This document shows, piece after piece, positions 49,642-57,948 of a DNA stretch of 64,000 nt. The DNA is from Streptosporangium pseudovulgare. Its GTDB lineage: Bacteria > Actinomycetota > Actinomycetes > Streptosporangiales > Streptosporangiaceae. Positions within the stretch are counted from its first letter, which is position 1, and the number at the start of each line of letters is the position of its first letter. A model generated the notes under the pieces. The model made no database searches and was not told where the DNA came from. It saw nothing but the letters and a program-made list of their open reading frames with translations. The stretch covers positions 186,001 through 250,000 of the forward strand of contig NZ_BMQJ01000006.1 of the NCBI RefSeq assembly GCF_014648055.1, given 5' to 3'. The translations under genes were made by a program, and so were the position numbers.

Positions 49642-50544
49642 CTAGGACCGCGCGCGTTCGTGGTCGGTGAGGACCTCGCCGATCGTGTGCCGGGCGAGTG
49701 CCGCGAACGCCGGGTTCGTGTCCCGGTAGTACGGCAGCGCGATGAGCGCGATGGACAGGGCCCGGCCGCGGCCTCGCGCCCAGGCCGCGTCGTCGACGTC
49801 GAGGGCCGTACGGAAGGTGTCGCGCGCGTCGGCCGGAAGCAGGTTCCACGCGACGATCAGATCGCAGGCCGGGTCGCCCACGCCCGCCGTGGCGAAGTCG
49901 ATGACGGCGCTGAGCCGGTCCTCGACGACCAGGAGGTTCCCCGGCAGCAGGTCGGCGTGGACCCAGACGGGTGGACCGCCCCACTCCGGGGCCTCCAGCG
50001 CGGCCTCCCACGCCGCGGTCGCCGCCCGGGTGTCGATGATCCCGTCCAGTTCCCCGATCGCCGCGCGTGTCGGCCGGTCCAGCAGCGCCAGGGGCCCGCC
50101 GCGGTAGGCGGGCGGCCCGTCCGGCAGGTCCATCCGGCGGAACGCGACGACGAACTCCGCCAGGTCCCGCGCCAGCGGGTGCGGATCCGTCAGGCGGCCG
50201 GCGGACGGGTTCTCGCCGTCGAGCCACCGGTAGACGGACCAGGGCAGCGGGAAGAACTCGGTGGGCTCACCCCTGCCGAGCGGCACCGGGACGTCCACGG
50301 GGAGGAGCGGGGCGAACCGCGGCAGCCACCGCAGATCCTTCTCGACCTGGGCACCGGACCCCGGCCTGCGGGGCAGCCGTACGGCCATGCCGTCCCCGAG
50401 CCGGTAGACGGCGTTGTCGGTGCCGGAGGAGGCGAACGGCTCGACGGGGAGGTCCGCCCACTCGGGGAACTGCGCGGCGAGCAGACGGCGTATCAGGGGG
50501 ACGTCGTGGTCCGGCTCGTCCGCGTGCAACTTGGCGGCGTGCAC
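49642..50544 (-). CDS. Aminoglycoside-phosphotransferase-family kinase
   Basis: A 300-residue APH/choline-kinase-like enzyme. Visible parts: the nucleotide-binding strand pair SSGTDNAVYRLGDGMAVRLPR, the catalytic loop VWVHADLLPGNLLV with Asp, and the metal-binding SAVIDFATAGVGDPACDL. These enzymes phosphorylate aminoglycosides, macrolides or small metabolites; sequence alone does not say which. GTG 50544 has GGGAGG at 6 nt and is preferred over ATG 50571. Confidence 0.9.
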   Translation of the reverse strand: MHAAKLHADEPDHDVPLIRRLLAAQFPEWADLPVEPFASSGTDNAVYRLGDGMAVRLPRRPGSGAQVEKDLRWLPRFAPLLPVDVPVPLGRGEPTEFFPLPWSVYRWLDGENPSAGRLTDPHPLARDLAEFVVAFRRMDLPDGPPAYRGGPLALLDRPTRAAIGELDGIIDTRAATAAWEAALEAPEWGGPPVWVHADLLPGNLLVVEDRLSAVIDFATAGVGDPACDLIVAWNLLPADARDTFRTALDVDDAAWARGRGRALSIALIALPYYRDTNPAFAALARHTIGEVLTDHERARS

Positions 50545-50625
50545 GGGTACCTCCCTCGCCTGGAAACACATCGCGGAAACGGCTGGCCAGTATTCACCTC
50601 GGTCACCCGTTCCGCCATGGGATTT

Positions 50626-50735
50626 CCGGCCGTCCGCGAGGGCCCGCCGCCTCGGAGGCGGCCGGAGGCCGCCGGGTCTGGTCCCCCGCCTCACCGTGGC
50701 GTTTCCCGGCCGTCCGCGAGGGCCCGCCGCCTCGG
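50626..50735. repeat. 30-bp direct repeat
   Basis: 50626-50655 and 50706-50735 are identical (beginning CCGGCCGTCCGCGAG). It lies downstream of the SDR gene stop in a GC-rich gap; no function is evident. Confidence 0.6.
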
Positions 50736-50748
50736 GGGTGGTCGGACG

Positions 50749-51543
50749 TCACCGGGCCTGGCCCACCCGCTCCGCCAGGAAGTCCTCCCAGGTGCGGCGG
50801 CCGACGGCCCGGTCGGGGGCGAGGTTGACGCCCTCCCGGTAGGCGGCCGCGGCCTTGCCGGGGGTCCTGACCTGCATGATCAGCCGGTGCTTGCCGGTGG
50901 CCCGCAGGTAGTCGCGGGCCAGTTCGGCCATGCCGTACACGCGCGGGCCGGCGATGTCGGGCACGAGGCCGGCCGGCTCGCCCAGTGCCAGCTCCACCAG
51001 CCGGTCCGCCACCTCGCCCGCGTCGACCGGCTGGAACCGGGCGCCGGCCCATAGCGGCATCACCGGCAGCTTGGCCATCTGCCCCAGCGTCGTCAGGATC
51101 CAGTCGTGGAACTGGGTGGCGCGCAGGGTGGTCCACGGCACGCCGGACCCGGCCACGACGCGCTCGGCCTCCCGCTTGGCGGCGAAGTAGCCGAACATGG
51201 CGCGGTCGACGCCGCTGACGACCGGGACCCGGTCGGCGCCGACGACCGAGATGTACACGAGGTGCGCGGCGCCGGCCCCGGCCGCCGCCCGAGCCAGGTT
51301 CCGGGCCTTGACCTCGTCACCCTTGGCGCTCCCGGCGCAGTGCACGATGGTCTCGACCCCCTTCGCCGCCGCGTCGAGTCCCTCGCCGGTGCTCACGTCG
51401 CCGGTCACGTACTCGACGCCGTCCGCGGGCTCGTGGTCGCGGCGGCTCAGTACCCGCACGTCGCGGCCGGCGTTCCGCAGGAGCGGTACGACGAGGCGTC
51501 CCAGCGTGCCGGTGCCGCCGGTGACCAGGATGGGTGACGTCAT
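50749..51543 (-). CDS. SDR/NmrA-like NAD(P)-binding oxidoreductase
   Basis: A 264-residue protein of the atypical short-chain dehydrogenase group. The Rossmann loop is VTGGTGTLGRLVVPLL; other features are VEYVTGDVS, VYISVVGAD and a YFAAKREAE segment. A canonical Tyr-x-x-x-Lys is present in the form YFAAK. It lies divergently beside the ECF41-like sigma factor, and ECF41 factors are typically linked to such COE proteins (carboxymuconolactone decarboxylase, oxidoreductase, epimerase) and control them. The substrate is unknown. Confidence 0.9.
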   Translation of the reverse strand: MTSPILVTGGTGTLGRLVVPLLRNAGRDVRVLSRRDHEPADGVEYVTGDVSTGEGLDAAAKGVETIVHCAGSAKGDEVKARNLARAAAGAGAAHLVYISVVGADRVPVVSGVDRAMFGYFAAKREAERVVAGSGVPWTTLRATQFHDWILTTLGQMAKLPVMPLWAGARFQPVDAGEVADRLVELALGEPAGLVPDIAGPRVYGMAELARDYLRATGKHRLIMQVRTPGKAAAAYREGVNLAPDRAVGRRTWEDFLAERVGQAR

Positions 51544-51615
51544 GATCTCTCCACGTTCGTCCGGTCCGGGAGGTGATCTCCCGATCGTTTCGACCCGTTT
51601 TCGGGGGTCTACTGT

Positions 51616-51646
51616 TGTGACACGCCGCGAGGAAGGAATGTGACAC
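51616..51646. promoter_or_regulatory. Paired TGTGACAC boxes, ECF41-like -35 element
   Basis: TGTGACAC occurs at 51616-51623 and 51639-51646, 23 bp apart. On the minus strand each reads TGTCACA, the -35 word of ECF41 promoters. The first would direct transcription of the SDR gene; the matching -10 (CGTC type) is only approximate (CGGGTC about 18 bp on). Confidence 0.5.
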
Positions 51647-51647
51647 G

Positions 51648-52532
51648 GTGGACGAGCGCAGCCTGCTGGCCGAGCGTTTCGAGGAGCATCGGGCCAGGTT
51701 GCGGGGGGTGGCCTACCGGATGCTCGGTTCGGTGAGCGAGGCCGACGACGCGGTCCAGGAGGCGTGGCTGCGCCTCGACCGCGACGGCGCCGACGGCGTG
51801 GAGAACCTCGGCGGGTGGCTGACCACGGTGGTGGCGCGGGTGTGCCTGAACGTGCTGCGCTCGCGCGAGCAGCGGCGCGAGGACCCCTTCGAGGCGTACA
51901 TGCCCGACCCGGTCGTCAGCCCGGAGTCCGGGACCGACCCCGAGCGCGAGGCGGTGCTGACCGACTCGGTCGGGCTGGCGCTGCTGGTGGTGCTTGAAAC
52001 GCTGTCACCGGCCGAGCGGCTCGCGTTCGTGCTGCACGACATGTTCGCCGTACCGTTCGAGGAGATCGCCCCGGTGATCGAGCGGTCCCCGGCCGCGGCG
52101 CGGCAGCTCGCGAGCCGGGCGCGCCGCCGGGTGCGCGGGCAGGCCCCGGTGCCCGACCCCGACCTCGCCCGGCAGCGCGGCGTGGTCGACGCGTTCTTCG
52201 CCGCCGCCCGCGACGGCGACTTCGACGCGCTCGTCGCCGTGCTGGACCCGGAGGTCGTGCTGCGGTCCGACGGCGGTACGGCGCGCGCTCGCCACACCGT
52301 CACGTTCCGCGGCGCGCGGACCGTGGCCGGGCAGGCGGTCACCTTCGGACGGTTCTCCCCGTTCGTACGGCCCGCGCTGGTCAACGGGGCCGCCGGGGTG
52401 GTCGTCGCCGCGAACGGGCGGCCGCTGTCCGTCATGGCGTTCACCGTCACCGGCGGGCGGATCGCCGCCATCGACGTGCTGTCCGACCCCGACCGCCTGA
52501 ACCGGCTCGACCTGCCGCTCCTCGGCGGCTGA
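51648..52532 (+). CDS. ECF41-type sigma factor with SnoaL-like C-terminal domain
   Basis: A 294-residue sigma-70 factor. Region 2: RLRGVAYRMLGSVSEADDAVQEAWLRL; region 4: LSPAERLAFVLHDMFAVPFEEIAPVIERSPAAARQLASRARRRVRG. A C-terminal domain of about 110 residues (VVDAFFAAARDGDFDALVAVLDPEVVLRSDGG) has the SnoaL-like fold typical of ECF41/SigJ and controls activity in place of an anti-sigma factor. The GTG start follows AGGAAGG. It is divergent from the SDR gene it probably regulates. Confidence 0.93.
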   Translation: MDERSLLAERFEEHRARLRGVAYRMLGSVSEADDAVQEAWLRLDRDGADGVENLGGWLTTVVARVCLNVLRSREQRREDPFEAYMPDPVVSPESGTDPEREAVLTDSVGLALLVVLETLSPAERLAFVLHDMFAVPFEEIAPVIERSPAAARQLASRARRRVRGQAPVPDPDLARQRGVVDAFFAAARDGDFDALVAVLDPEVVLRSDGGTARARHTVTFRGARTVAGQAVTFGRFSPFVRPALVNGAAGVVVAANGRPLSVMAFTVTGGRIAAIDVLSDPDRLNRLDLPLLGG

Positions 52533-52545
52533 ACAGCACGGGCCG

Positions 52546-53322
52546 TCAGGGTCTGCGGGCGATGAGGACGTCGGTGACGTCCTCCTCCTCCCAGTCCGCC
52601 CCGCCCGGGTTCGCCGCGGCCAGCGCCTCGCGCAGTGCCCCGGTGAACGCGGGCAGCCGGTCGCCGAGGCGCGCGGGCGAGGAGTAGGAGAACGACAGCT
52701 GCAGGCCCACGATGTCCTCGGCGGAGCGGCGGACCACGCGGGTGAAGCACCGGGACTCCATCCGGCGGAACGGCGACTCGCGCAGCACGTCGTCGTGGTG
52801 CCGCCCGGTCTGTTCGTAGGACTCGCTGTTCGCCCGCCACTCCAACCCGAAGTCCCGCCGTACGGCCTGCGCCACCGGCTCCCAGGAGGGCTCCTCCGGG
52901 TCGTGGACGGGACCGACGAGGACGACCGCGCCGTGTGCGGGCAGCAGCCGGTCGAGGTCGTCGAGCACCCGCTCGCGGTCCATCCAGTGGAAGGAGCGGC
53001 CCATGACGACGTGGTCGATCCGGCCGAGCGGCAGCTCGCCGAGCATCGAGGAGTCGCCTCGCACCCAGCGGATCCCGGGGACGCCGTGCCGGGCGCCCTC
53101 GGTGAGCATCTCCTCACTGGGATCGACGGCCACCACCTCACCGGCCCTGGCCGCGAGGGGGATGGCCAGGGTGCCGGGCCCGCAGCCCAGGTCCAGCACC
53201 CGCGACGCGGCGTCGAGGGCCAGCTCGTCGGCGATGTGCTCGACGACCTCTGGCCCGTAGTCCGTGCGGTGACGCGCGTAGTAGGCGGCGGCACCGGCGA
53301 ACAGCTCAGCCCGGGAGATCAT
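52546..53322 (-). CDS. Class I SAM-dependent methyltransferase
   Basis: A 258-residue protein. Motifs: AAAYYARHRTDYGPEV (N-terminal), VLDLGCGPGTLAIPLA, VVAVDPSEEML, VVMGRSFHWMDRERVLDDL. It is of the Methyltransf_11 type with an extended acceptor domain. It is convergent with the sigma factor gene at a 13-nt gap; no functional link is evident. Confidence 0.9.
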   Translation of the reverse strand: MISRAELFAGAAAYYARHRTDYGPEVVEHIADELALDAASRVLDLGCGPGTLAIPLAARAGEVVAVDPSEEMLTEGARHGVPGIRWVRGDSSMLGELPLGRIDHVVMGRSFHWMDRERVLDDLDRLLPAHGAVVLVGPVHDPEEPSWEPVAQAVRRDFGLEWRANSESYEQTGRHHDDVLRESPFRRMESRCFTRVVRRSAEDIVGLQLSFSYSSPARLGDRLPAFTGALREALAAANPGGADWEEEDVTDVLIARRP

Positions 53323-53498
53323 GTCTTCAGGGTAGATGTGCGGGCCGTGCGGGTTGATTGCCGATTGCCGTATCAGCCGGGGAAGCGATGGCGAGGGCTG
53401 GTAAAGGCATGGCCAAGCGGTTCGTGTCGCGGTGCCGGATGTGGATGATCGCCTGTGTCCTGGCAGGAGTGTCGATCACACTCTCCTGGAGGCCGGAG

Positions 53499-54008
53499 AT
53501 GAAGAAAACACTCCCCGTCGGCGTGCTCGCGCTCGGGCTGCTCGCGGCCGGCTGCGGCGCGGGCGAGGCGGGGGCGACCGGGCCGGTCGCCGCGGACCAG
53601 GTCAAGGCGTCACCCACCTACGGCGGGCCGTCCGTCTCGCCGACCACCCGGTCCCGGGTCGGGCTGGGCGAGACGAGGCTCGGGAAGGTGCTGACGGGTG
53701 CCGGGGGCCGCACCCTGTACCTGTTCGAGAAGGACCGGAGGGGCGGGTCCAGGTGCTATGACGACTGTGCCAAGGTGTGGCCGCCGTACCTCACCGGGGA
53801 CCGGCCGCGGGCCGGGAGCGGCGTCAGGGCGTCGCTGCTCGGCACCGTCCGGCGGACGGGCGGCACGAGGCAGGTGACCTACGGGGGCCATCCGCTCTAC
53901 TACTACGTCAGGGACCATCGGCCCGGTGACGTCACCGGTCACGATGTGGAGAGCTTCGGCGAGGAATGGTACGCCGTCGGCGTGAACGGCAGGAAGGCGG
54001 AGGACTGA
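53499..54008 (+). CDS. Lipoprotein of the COG4315 (DUF repeat) type
   Basis: A 169-residue lipoprotein: MKKTLPVGVLALGLLAAGCGAG with a lipobox Cys. It contains the COG4315 repeat pattern: GKVLTGAGGRTLYLFEKDRRGGSRCYDDCAKVWPPYLT, then a second unit RQVTYGGHPLYYYVRDHRPGDVTG and EEWYAVGVNG. The function is unknown in this family; it is often secreted beside redox or sigma-factor genes. GGAGG lies 6 nt before ATG 53499; the longer frame from 53358 is rejected. Confidence 0.9.
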   Translation: MKKTLPVGVLALGLLAAGCGAGEAGATGPVAADQVKASPTYGGPSVSPTTRSRVGLGETRLGKVLTGAGGRTLYLFEKDRRGGSRCYDDCAKVWPPYLTGDRPRAGSGVRASLLGTVRRTGGTRQVTYGGHPLYYYVRDHRPGDVTGHDVESFGEEWYAVGVNGRKAED

Positions 54009-54040
54009 GGGCGGTCCGGGGCCCCTGACCGCCCGCGGGC

Positions 54041-54634
54041 TCAGGCGGTCCAGTCGGGGCGGCGGCCGAGATAACGCAGCAGGGCGGCGGCGTCGTCGTC
54101 ATCGTCCCGTGCCTCCAGCGCAGGCGCGTACGCCCCGAAGGCGCGGAGCGGCTCGACGATCCGCTGGGCGACGTCCGTCAGCTCGCGGGCCAGCTCCGGG
54201 GTGAGGGGGGAGGGCCGGCCGGTGGCGACGGCGATGTCCCAGGCGTGCACCGCGGCGTCGAGGGCGCAGGCGCCGACGCCGAGCCGGGCGGGCAGCTTGT
54301 TGGGCGGAACGGGGACCGAGACCTCCTGCTCGTCCTCGCCGACCGTCGCCCAGGCGTCGGCGGAGGCCCGCATCGCCTCCTCGGCCACCGTCTCGGGGGA
54401 GGCGGCGAGCCTGCCGGAGGGCGCGAACGGGTTCTCGGCCGGGCCGGGCCCTCCGGTGATGAACGAGGCGAAGCCGATCTGGTCGCCCGCGGCGTGCTGG
54501 AGCACCTGGGTGACGTTCCACTCCGCGCACGGGGTGGGCCGGTCCCAGTCTCCGGCGGCGACCCCGCGAACGGCGTCGCGCAGTGCCCGGTGGGCCTCGG
54601 CCAGTACGGTCCACATGGTCGCGTTCTCGTTCAT
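54041..54634 (-). CDS. TIGR03086-type metal-binding (DinB/mycothiol-dependent isomerase-like) protein
   Basis: A 197-residue four-helix-bundle protein. The metal and thiol-related motifs are visible as WDRPTPCAEWNVTQVLQHAAGDQ, and ALDAAVHAWDIAVATGRP (second His). The family includes mycothiol-dependent maleylpyruvate isomerase and many uncharacterised actinobacterial proteins. It is probably cytoplasmic and mycothiol related. A 17-bp dyad lies upstream. Confidence 0.88.
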   Translation of the reverse strand: MNENATMWTVLAEAHRALRDAVRGVAAGDWDRPTPCAEWNVTQVLQHAAGDQIGFASFITGGPGPAENPFAPSGRLAASPETVAEEAMRASADAWATVGEDEQEVSVPVPPNKLPARLGVGACALDAAVHAWDIAVATGRPSPLTPELARELTDVAQRIVEPLRAFGAYAPALEARDDDDDAAALLRYLGRRPDWTA

Positions 54635-54712
54635 CTCGTTTCCCCGCTTCTCGGATCCGGCCGGATCAGCGCCGCCTCTCCGGCGCGATCCGTCATGTCG
54701 ATCATATCAGAA

Positions 54713-54729
54713 CGGAATGCTCCATTCCG
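54713..54729. promoter_or_regulatory. 17-bp dyad upstream of the DinB-like gene
   Basis: CGGAATG-CTC-CATTCCG is a perfect 7-3-7 inverted repeat about 80 bp upstream of the minus-strand start and 33 bp beyond the stop of the acyltransferase gene. It suits an operator better than a terminator because of the short loop and absence of T-runs. Confidence 0.45.
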
Positions 54730-54761
54730 CAAATCGGCCGTTCGGATCCGAGCGCCGGAGC

Positions 54762-55955
54762 TCACCCCGCGGGGACGGCGAGCGTCTCCCACGTCCCGGG
54801 CCCCGCCGTGCAGGGGCCGCCGTCGTGCACCTGGAACAGGCCCGCGGCCGGTTCCACCAGCACCGTGGCGAGGGTCGCCCACCGGGTGCCGAGCCGTCCA
54901 CCGGCCGGGGCGTGGCAGCAGACCTCGGCCCCGTCACCGGGATGGGCGGTGAGCAGGGCGGCGAGGTCGTCGGAGCCGCCGATCCCGCCGCGCCCGCGGA
55001 CCCGCTCGCCCAGCACGCGCAGCCGGTCGTAGGTCTCCGGCTCCAGCCGTCCGCGGTGCTCCCCGGTGGCCAGCGCCGGATCCTGGAAGTGGTTGGTGCG
55101 GACCAGCCAGCCCTCGGCGTCCGGGTGCACCACCGCGGCGCCCGCCGGGCTGACCTCGACCGATGCGGCCCGGTCGGCGGTCACGACCGTCATCACGGTG
55201 GAGGCGGAGACCGGGGCGCCGGTGATGACGGCGACCGCCTCGTCGAACGACGTCGCGGAGCCGAGCGCCCTGCGGGCGACGAGGTGGACGGGCACGCCGC
55301 CCGCGCCGTCGCCGGCGTGGCCGAGGATGTTGAACAGCACGCCCACCCCGGCCTCGTTGAGCCCGATCTTCCCCAGGATGCCGTACTCGGTGATGCCGGT
55401 GAACGCCAGCGAGCCGCCGTCCGCCGGGTCGCCCGCCGCGCCGCGGACCGACTGCGGGTGCCAGCCGTCGGCCAGTTCCTCGTGCCAGTCCCAGCTCTGA
55501 CCGCCCACGGTACGGCCGGCCGCGCCGTTCCCCGAGCCGCTGGCCGTACCGTCTCCGGAACCGCCCGCCGTACGGTCTCCGGCGGAGGTTCCGGAGCGGG
55601 GGGTCCCCACGTGGACCAGCGTGGAGCACTCGCCCGCGCGGGGCGCGGCGGCCTCCGACAGGATCTCGGTCCGGGCGTTGAGCGCGGCGACGACCCACAG
55701 CGGCACGTCCGCGCCCTCGGCCACGCCCTCCATCTCCTCGGCGAGGTCCGGCGCCCACGCACGGGTGGCCGCGACGCTCGCCAGCGCGAGCGCGGGGACG
55801 TCGAGCGGCCTGCCCCCGGCCGCGGCGGTCGCGTCGAAGAGCTCGGCGTACGTCCGCCAGGTCCGGGCGATCTCGGCGGCGGCCCGGAGGCCCCGCTCCC
55901 GGCCGCGGGCGCGGGGGCGGGTCTCCTCCAGCAGCAGGTGCGCGCGGCGGTTCAC
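54762..55955 (-). CDS. C45-family (acyl-CoA:6-APA acyltransferase-like) autocatalytic hydrolase
   Basis: A 397-residue Ntn-hydrolase. The presumed nucleophile Cys110 appears in AGECSTLVHVG, where the precursor would self-cleave. Family segments include WDWHEELADGWH, FTGITEYGILGKIGLNEAGVGVLFN and RTNHFQDPALA. Members cleave or transfer acyl groups (isopenicillin N acyltransferase, carcinine hydrolase). A Gly/Ser/Thr-rich insertion (about residues 120-150) separates the nucleophile strand from the next strand, unusual for the family. GTG 55955 overlaps the ATPase stop as GTGA. As last gene of the oligopeptide ABC operon it probably acts on the imported compound. Confidence 0.87.
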   Translation of the reverse strand: MNRRAHLLLEETRPRARGRERGLRAAAEIARTWRTYAELFDATAAAGGRPLDVPALALASVAATRAWAPDLAEEMEGVAEGADVPLWVVAALNARTEILSEAAAPRAGECSTLVHVGTPRSGTSAGDRTAGGSGDGTASGSGNGAAGRTVGGQSWDWHEELADGWHPQSVRGAAGDPADGGSLAFTGITEYGILGKIGLNEAGVGVLFNILGHAGDGAGGVPVHLVARRALGSATSFDEAVAVITGAPVSASTVMTVVTADRAASVEVSPAGAAVVHPDAEGWLVRTNHFQDPALATGEHRGRLEPETYDRLRVLGERVRGRGGIGGSDDLAALLTAHPGDGAEVCCHAPAGGRLGTRWATLATVLVEPAAGLFQVHDGGPCTAGPGTWETLAVPAG

Positions 55956-56950
55956 GCCTCCACCTCCGCGGCGTCGCGGCCGATGGCGCGGACCGGCCGC
56001 CATCCCGGCCGGGGCGCGCTGTCACGCAGCAGCCTGGTGTAGGGGTGCCGCGGGTCGTCCAGCACCTGGGCCGTGCTCCCGCGTTCCACGATGCGGCCCT
56101 GTCGCATGACGACGACCTCCTCGCTCACCTGCCGTACGACGGACAGGTCATGGGTGATGAACAGATAGGTGAGCCGGCGGTCCCGCCGGATCTCCGACAG
56201 CAGGTTCAGGACCTGGGCCTGCACCGAAACATCGAGCGCGGCCACGGCCTCGTCGAGCACGAGGACACGGGGTTCGGCGGCCAGCGCCCGCGCGATCGCC
56301 ACCCGCTGCCGCTGGCCGCCGCTCAGCTCGCCGGGCAGGGAGCGGGCGTGCGCGGGGCGCAGGCCGACCTGTTCCAGCAGCTCCTCGACGCGGCGGCGCG
56401 CGTCGGCGCCGGTGACCCGGTGGTGGGCCGCCAGCACCTCCGCGATCGCCGATCCGGCGGTGCGGCGGCGGTTCAGCGACCCGTTGGGGTCCTGGAACAC
56501 CATCTGGATGTCCCGGGCGCGGGCCCGCCGCTCCGCCCGGCGCGGCCGCCGGGCCACCGGCCGTCCGGCGAGGACGACCTCCCCGGCGTCCGCGGCCTCC
56601 AGCCCGACGAGGATCCGGGCCAGGGTCGACTTGCCCGATCCCGACTCGCCGACCACGGCCAGGCAGCTTCCGTCGGCCACGGTGAGGCTGACGTCGTCGA
56701 GGGCGTCGACCGTGCGGCGCCCCGAGCCCCGGCCGGTGACGAACCGCTTGCGCAACCCGCTGATCGCGATGACGTCCCCTTCAGAACCGCCCGCACCGCC
56801 CGGACCGTTCGCGCCGGAGCCCCCGGAGCCCCCGGAGCCCCCGGAGCCCCCGGGACCGCCCGTACCGGACGTACGGCGGGAGCCGCCGCCCGCGCGGCCG
56901 ATGACGCCGCCGTCCGTGTCCTTCACGTCGTTCTTCACGTCGTCGTTCAC
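55952..56950 (-). CDS. Oligopeptide-type ABC transporter ATPase (OppF-like)
   Basis: A 332-residue ATPase. Walker A GESGSGKSTLARILVG, Q-loop MVFQDPNGSLNRRRT, signature LSGGQRQRVAIARAL, Walker B VLVLDEAVAALD and H-loop FITHDLSVV are all present. Its D-loop reads ALDVSVQ. An unusual N-terminal extension of about 60 residues is Gly/Ser rich, encoded by a 9-bp repeat (GGAGCCCCC type, 56816-56851). It starts with GTG overlapping the OppD-like gene stop. Confidence 0.95.
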   Translation of the reverse strand: MNDDVKNDVKDTDGGVIGRAGGGSRRTSGTGGPGGSGGSGGSGGSGANGPGGAGGSEGDVIAISGLRKRFVTGRGSGRRTVDALDDVSLTVADGSCLAVVGESGSGKSTLARILVGLEAADAGEVVLAGRPVARRPRRAERRARARDIQMVFQDPNGSLNRRRTAGSAIAEVLAAHHRVTGADARRRVEELLEQVGLRPAHARSLPGELSGGQRQRVAIARALAAEPRVLVLDEAVAALDVSVQAQVLNLLSEIRRDRRLTYLFITHDLSVVRQVSEEVVVMRQGRIVERGSTAQVLDDPRHPYTRLLRDSAPRPGWRPVRAIGRDAAEVEA

Positions 56951-57948
56951 GCCGTCGCCTCCGTCCCCGTCGCGTGGGCCAGCTCGCCGGCCAGTTCCTC
57001 CTCGCGCGCGCACCGTACGGCGCGGTCGCCGTCCCGGACGAGCGGGATCTCGCCGTCGGTGCACCCGGGTTCCGACCACGGGCAGCGGCCGGCGAACGCG
57101 CAGCCCCCGCCGACCTCGTAGGCGGCGACCGGCCGCCCCGGGATGACGGGGAGCACCGGGGTCCGCGCGGTGAGGCTGGGCCGGGAGTCCAGCAGCAGGC
57201 GCGTGTACGGGTGCCGCGGCGCCGCGTGGAGCCGTTCCGGGGTCGAGATCTCGACGATCTCCCCGGCGTACATCACGGCGATCCGGTCGCACACCGCCGA
57301 GGCCAGCTCCAGGTCGTGGGTGACGAAGATCATCGACATGCCGCGTTCACGCCGCTGCTCGTCGAGGATCGCCATGACCTCCGACTGCGTGGTCACGTCG
57401 AGCGCCGTCGTCGGCTCGTCGGCGAGCAGCAGCCGCGGCGAGCCCGCCACGGCGGCGGCGATGACGACCCGCTGGAGCATGCCGCCGGACAGCTGGTGGG
57501 GGTAGGAGTTCATGCAGCGGTCCACGTCGGCGATCCCCACCTGCGCGAGCAGGTCGCGGGCCCGGCGGGTGGCCGTCCGCTCGTCGTCCCCGCGCGCGTC
57601 GCACAGCCCCTCGACGAGGAACCGCGAGACGCGCAGCAGCGGGTTCAGCGCGGCCCGAGGGTCCTGGCTGATCATCGCCAGGGACTCGGCGCGGACCCGG
57701 CGCAGCTCCGCCGTGCCGAGGCCGCGCACGTCACGGCCGTCCAGCAGCACCCGGCCGGTGACGTGGGCGCCGCGCGGCTCGGTGCGCAGCACGGTCCGCA
57801 GCGTCATCGACTTGCCCGAGCCGGACTCGCCGACCAGGCCGAGCGCCTCGCCGGGCGCCACCGACAGGGAGACGCCGCGCAGCAGCGTCCGGTCCCCGGA
57901 GGGGTGCGGTACGGCGAGACGGATGTCGTCGAGTTCGAGAACGCTCAT
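56947..57948 (-). CDS. Oligopeptide-type ABC transporter ATPase (OppD-like)
   Basis: A 333-residue ATPase. Walker A GESGSGKSMTLRTVL, Q-loop MISQDPRAALNPLL, signature LSGGMLQRVVIAAAVAG, Walker B LLLADEPTTALD, and the C-terminal oligopeptide_C module with CAFAGRCPWSEPGC (the Cys-rich segment that binds iron-sulphur in some DppD proteins). ATG at 57948 overlaps the permease stop as ATGA. Confidence 0.96.
   Translation of the reverse strand: MSVLELDDIRLAVPHPSGDRTLLRGVSLSVAPGEALGLVGESGSGKSMTLRTVLRTEPRGAHVTGRVLLDGRDVRGLGTAELRRVRAESLAMISQDPRAALNPLLRVSRFLVEGLCDARGDDERTATRRARDLLAQVGIADVDRCMNSYPHQLSGGMLQRVVIAAAVAGSPRLLLADEPTTALDVTTQSEVMAILDEQRRERGMSMIFVTHDLELASAVCDRIAVMYAGEIVEISTPERLHAAPRHPYTRLLLDSRPSLTARTPVLPVIPGRPVAAYEVGGGCAFAGRCPWSEPGCTDGEIPLVRDGDRAVRCAREEELAGELAHATGTEATA

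Noticed and set aside
54631..54882. Minus-strand frame containing SGARIRTADL
   Set aside because: This peptide often comes from spurious frames near RNA genes, but no tRNA fold could be drawn here; the frame overlaps the acyltransferase 3' end.
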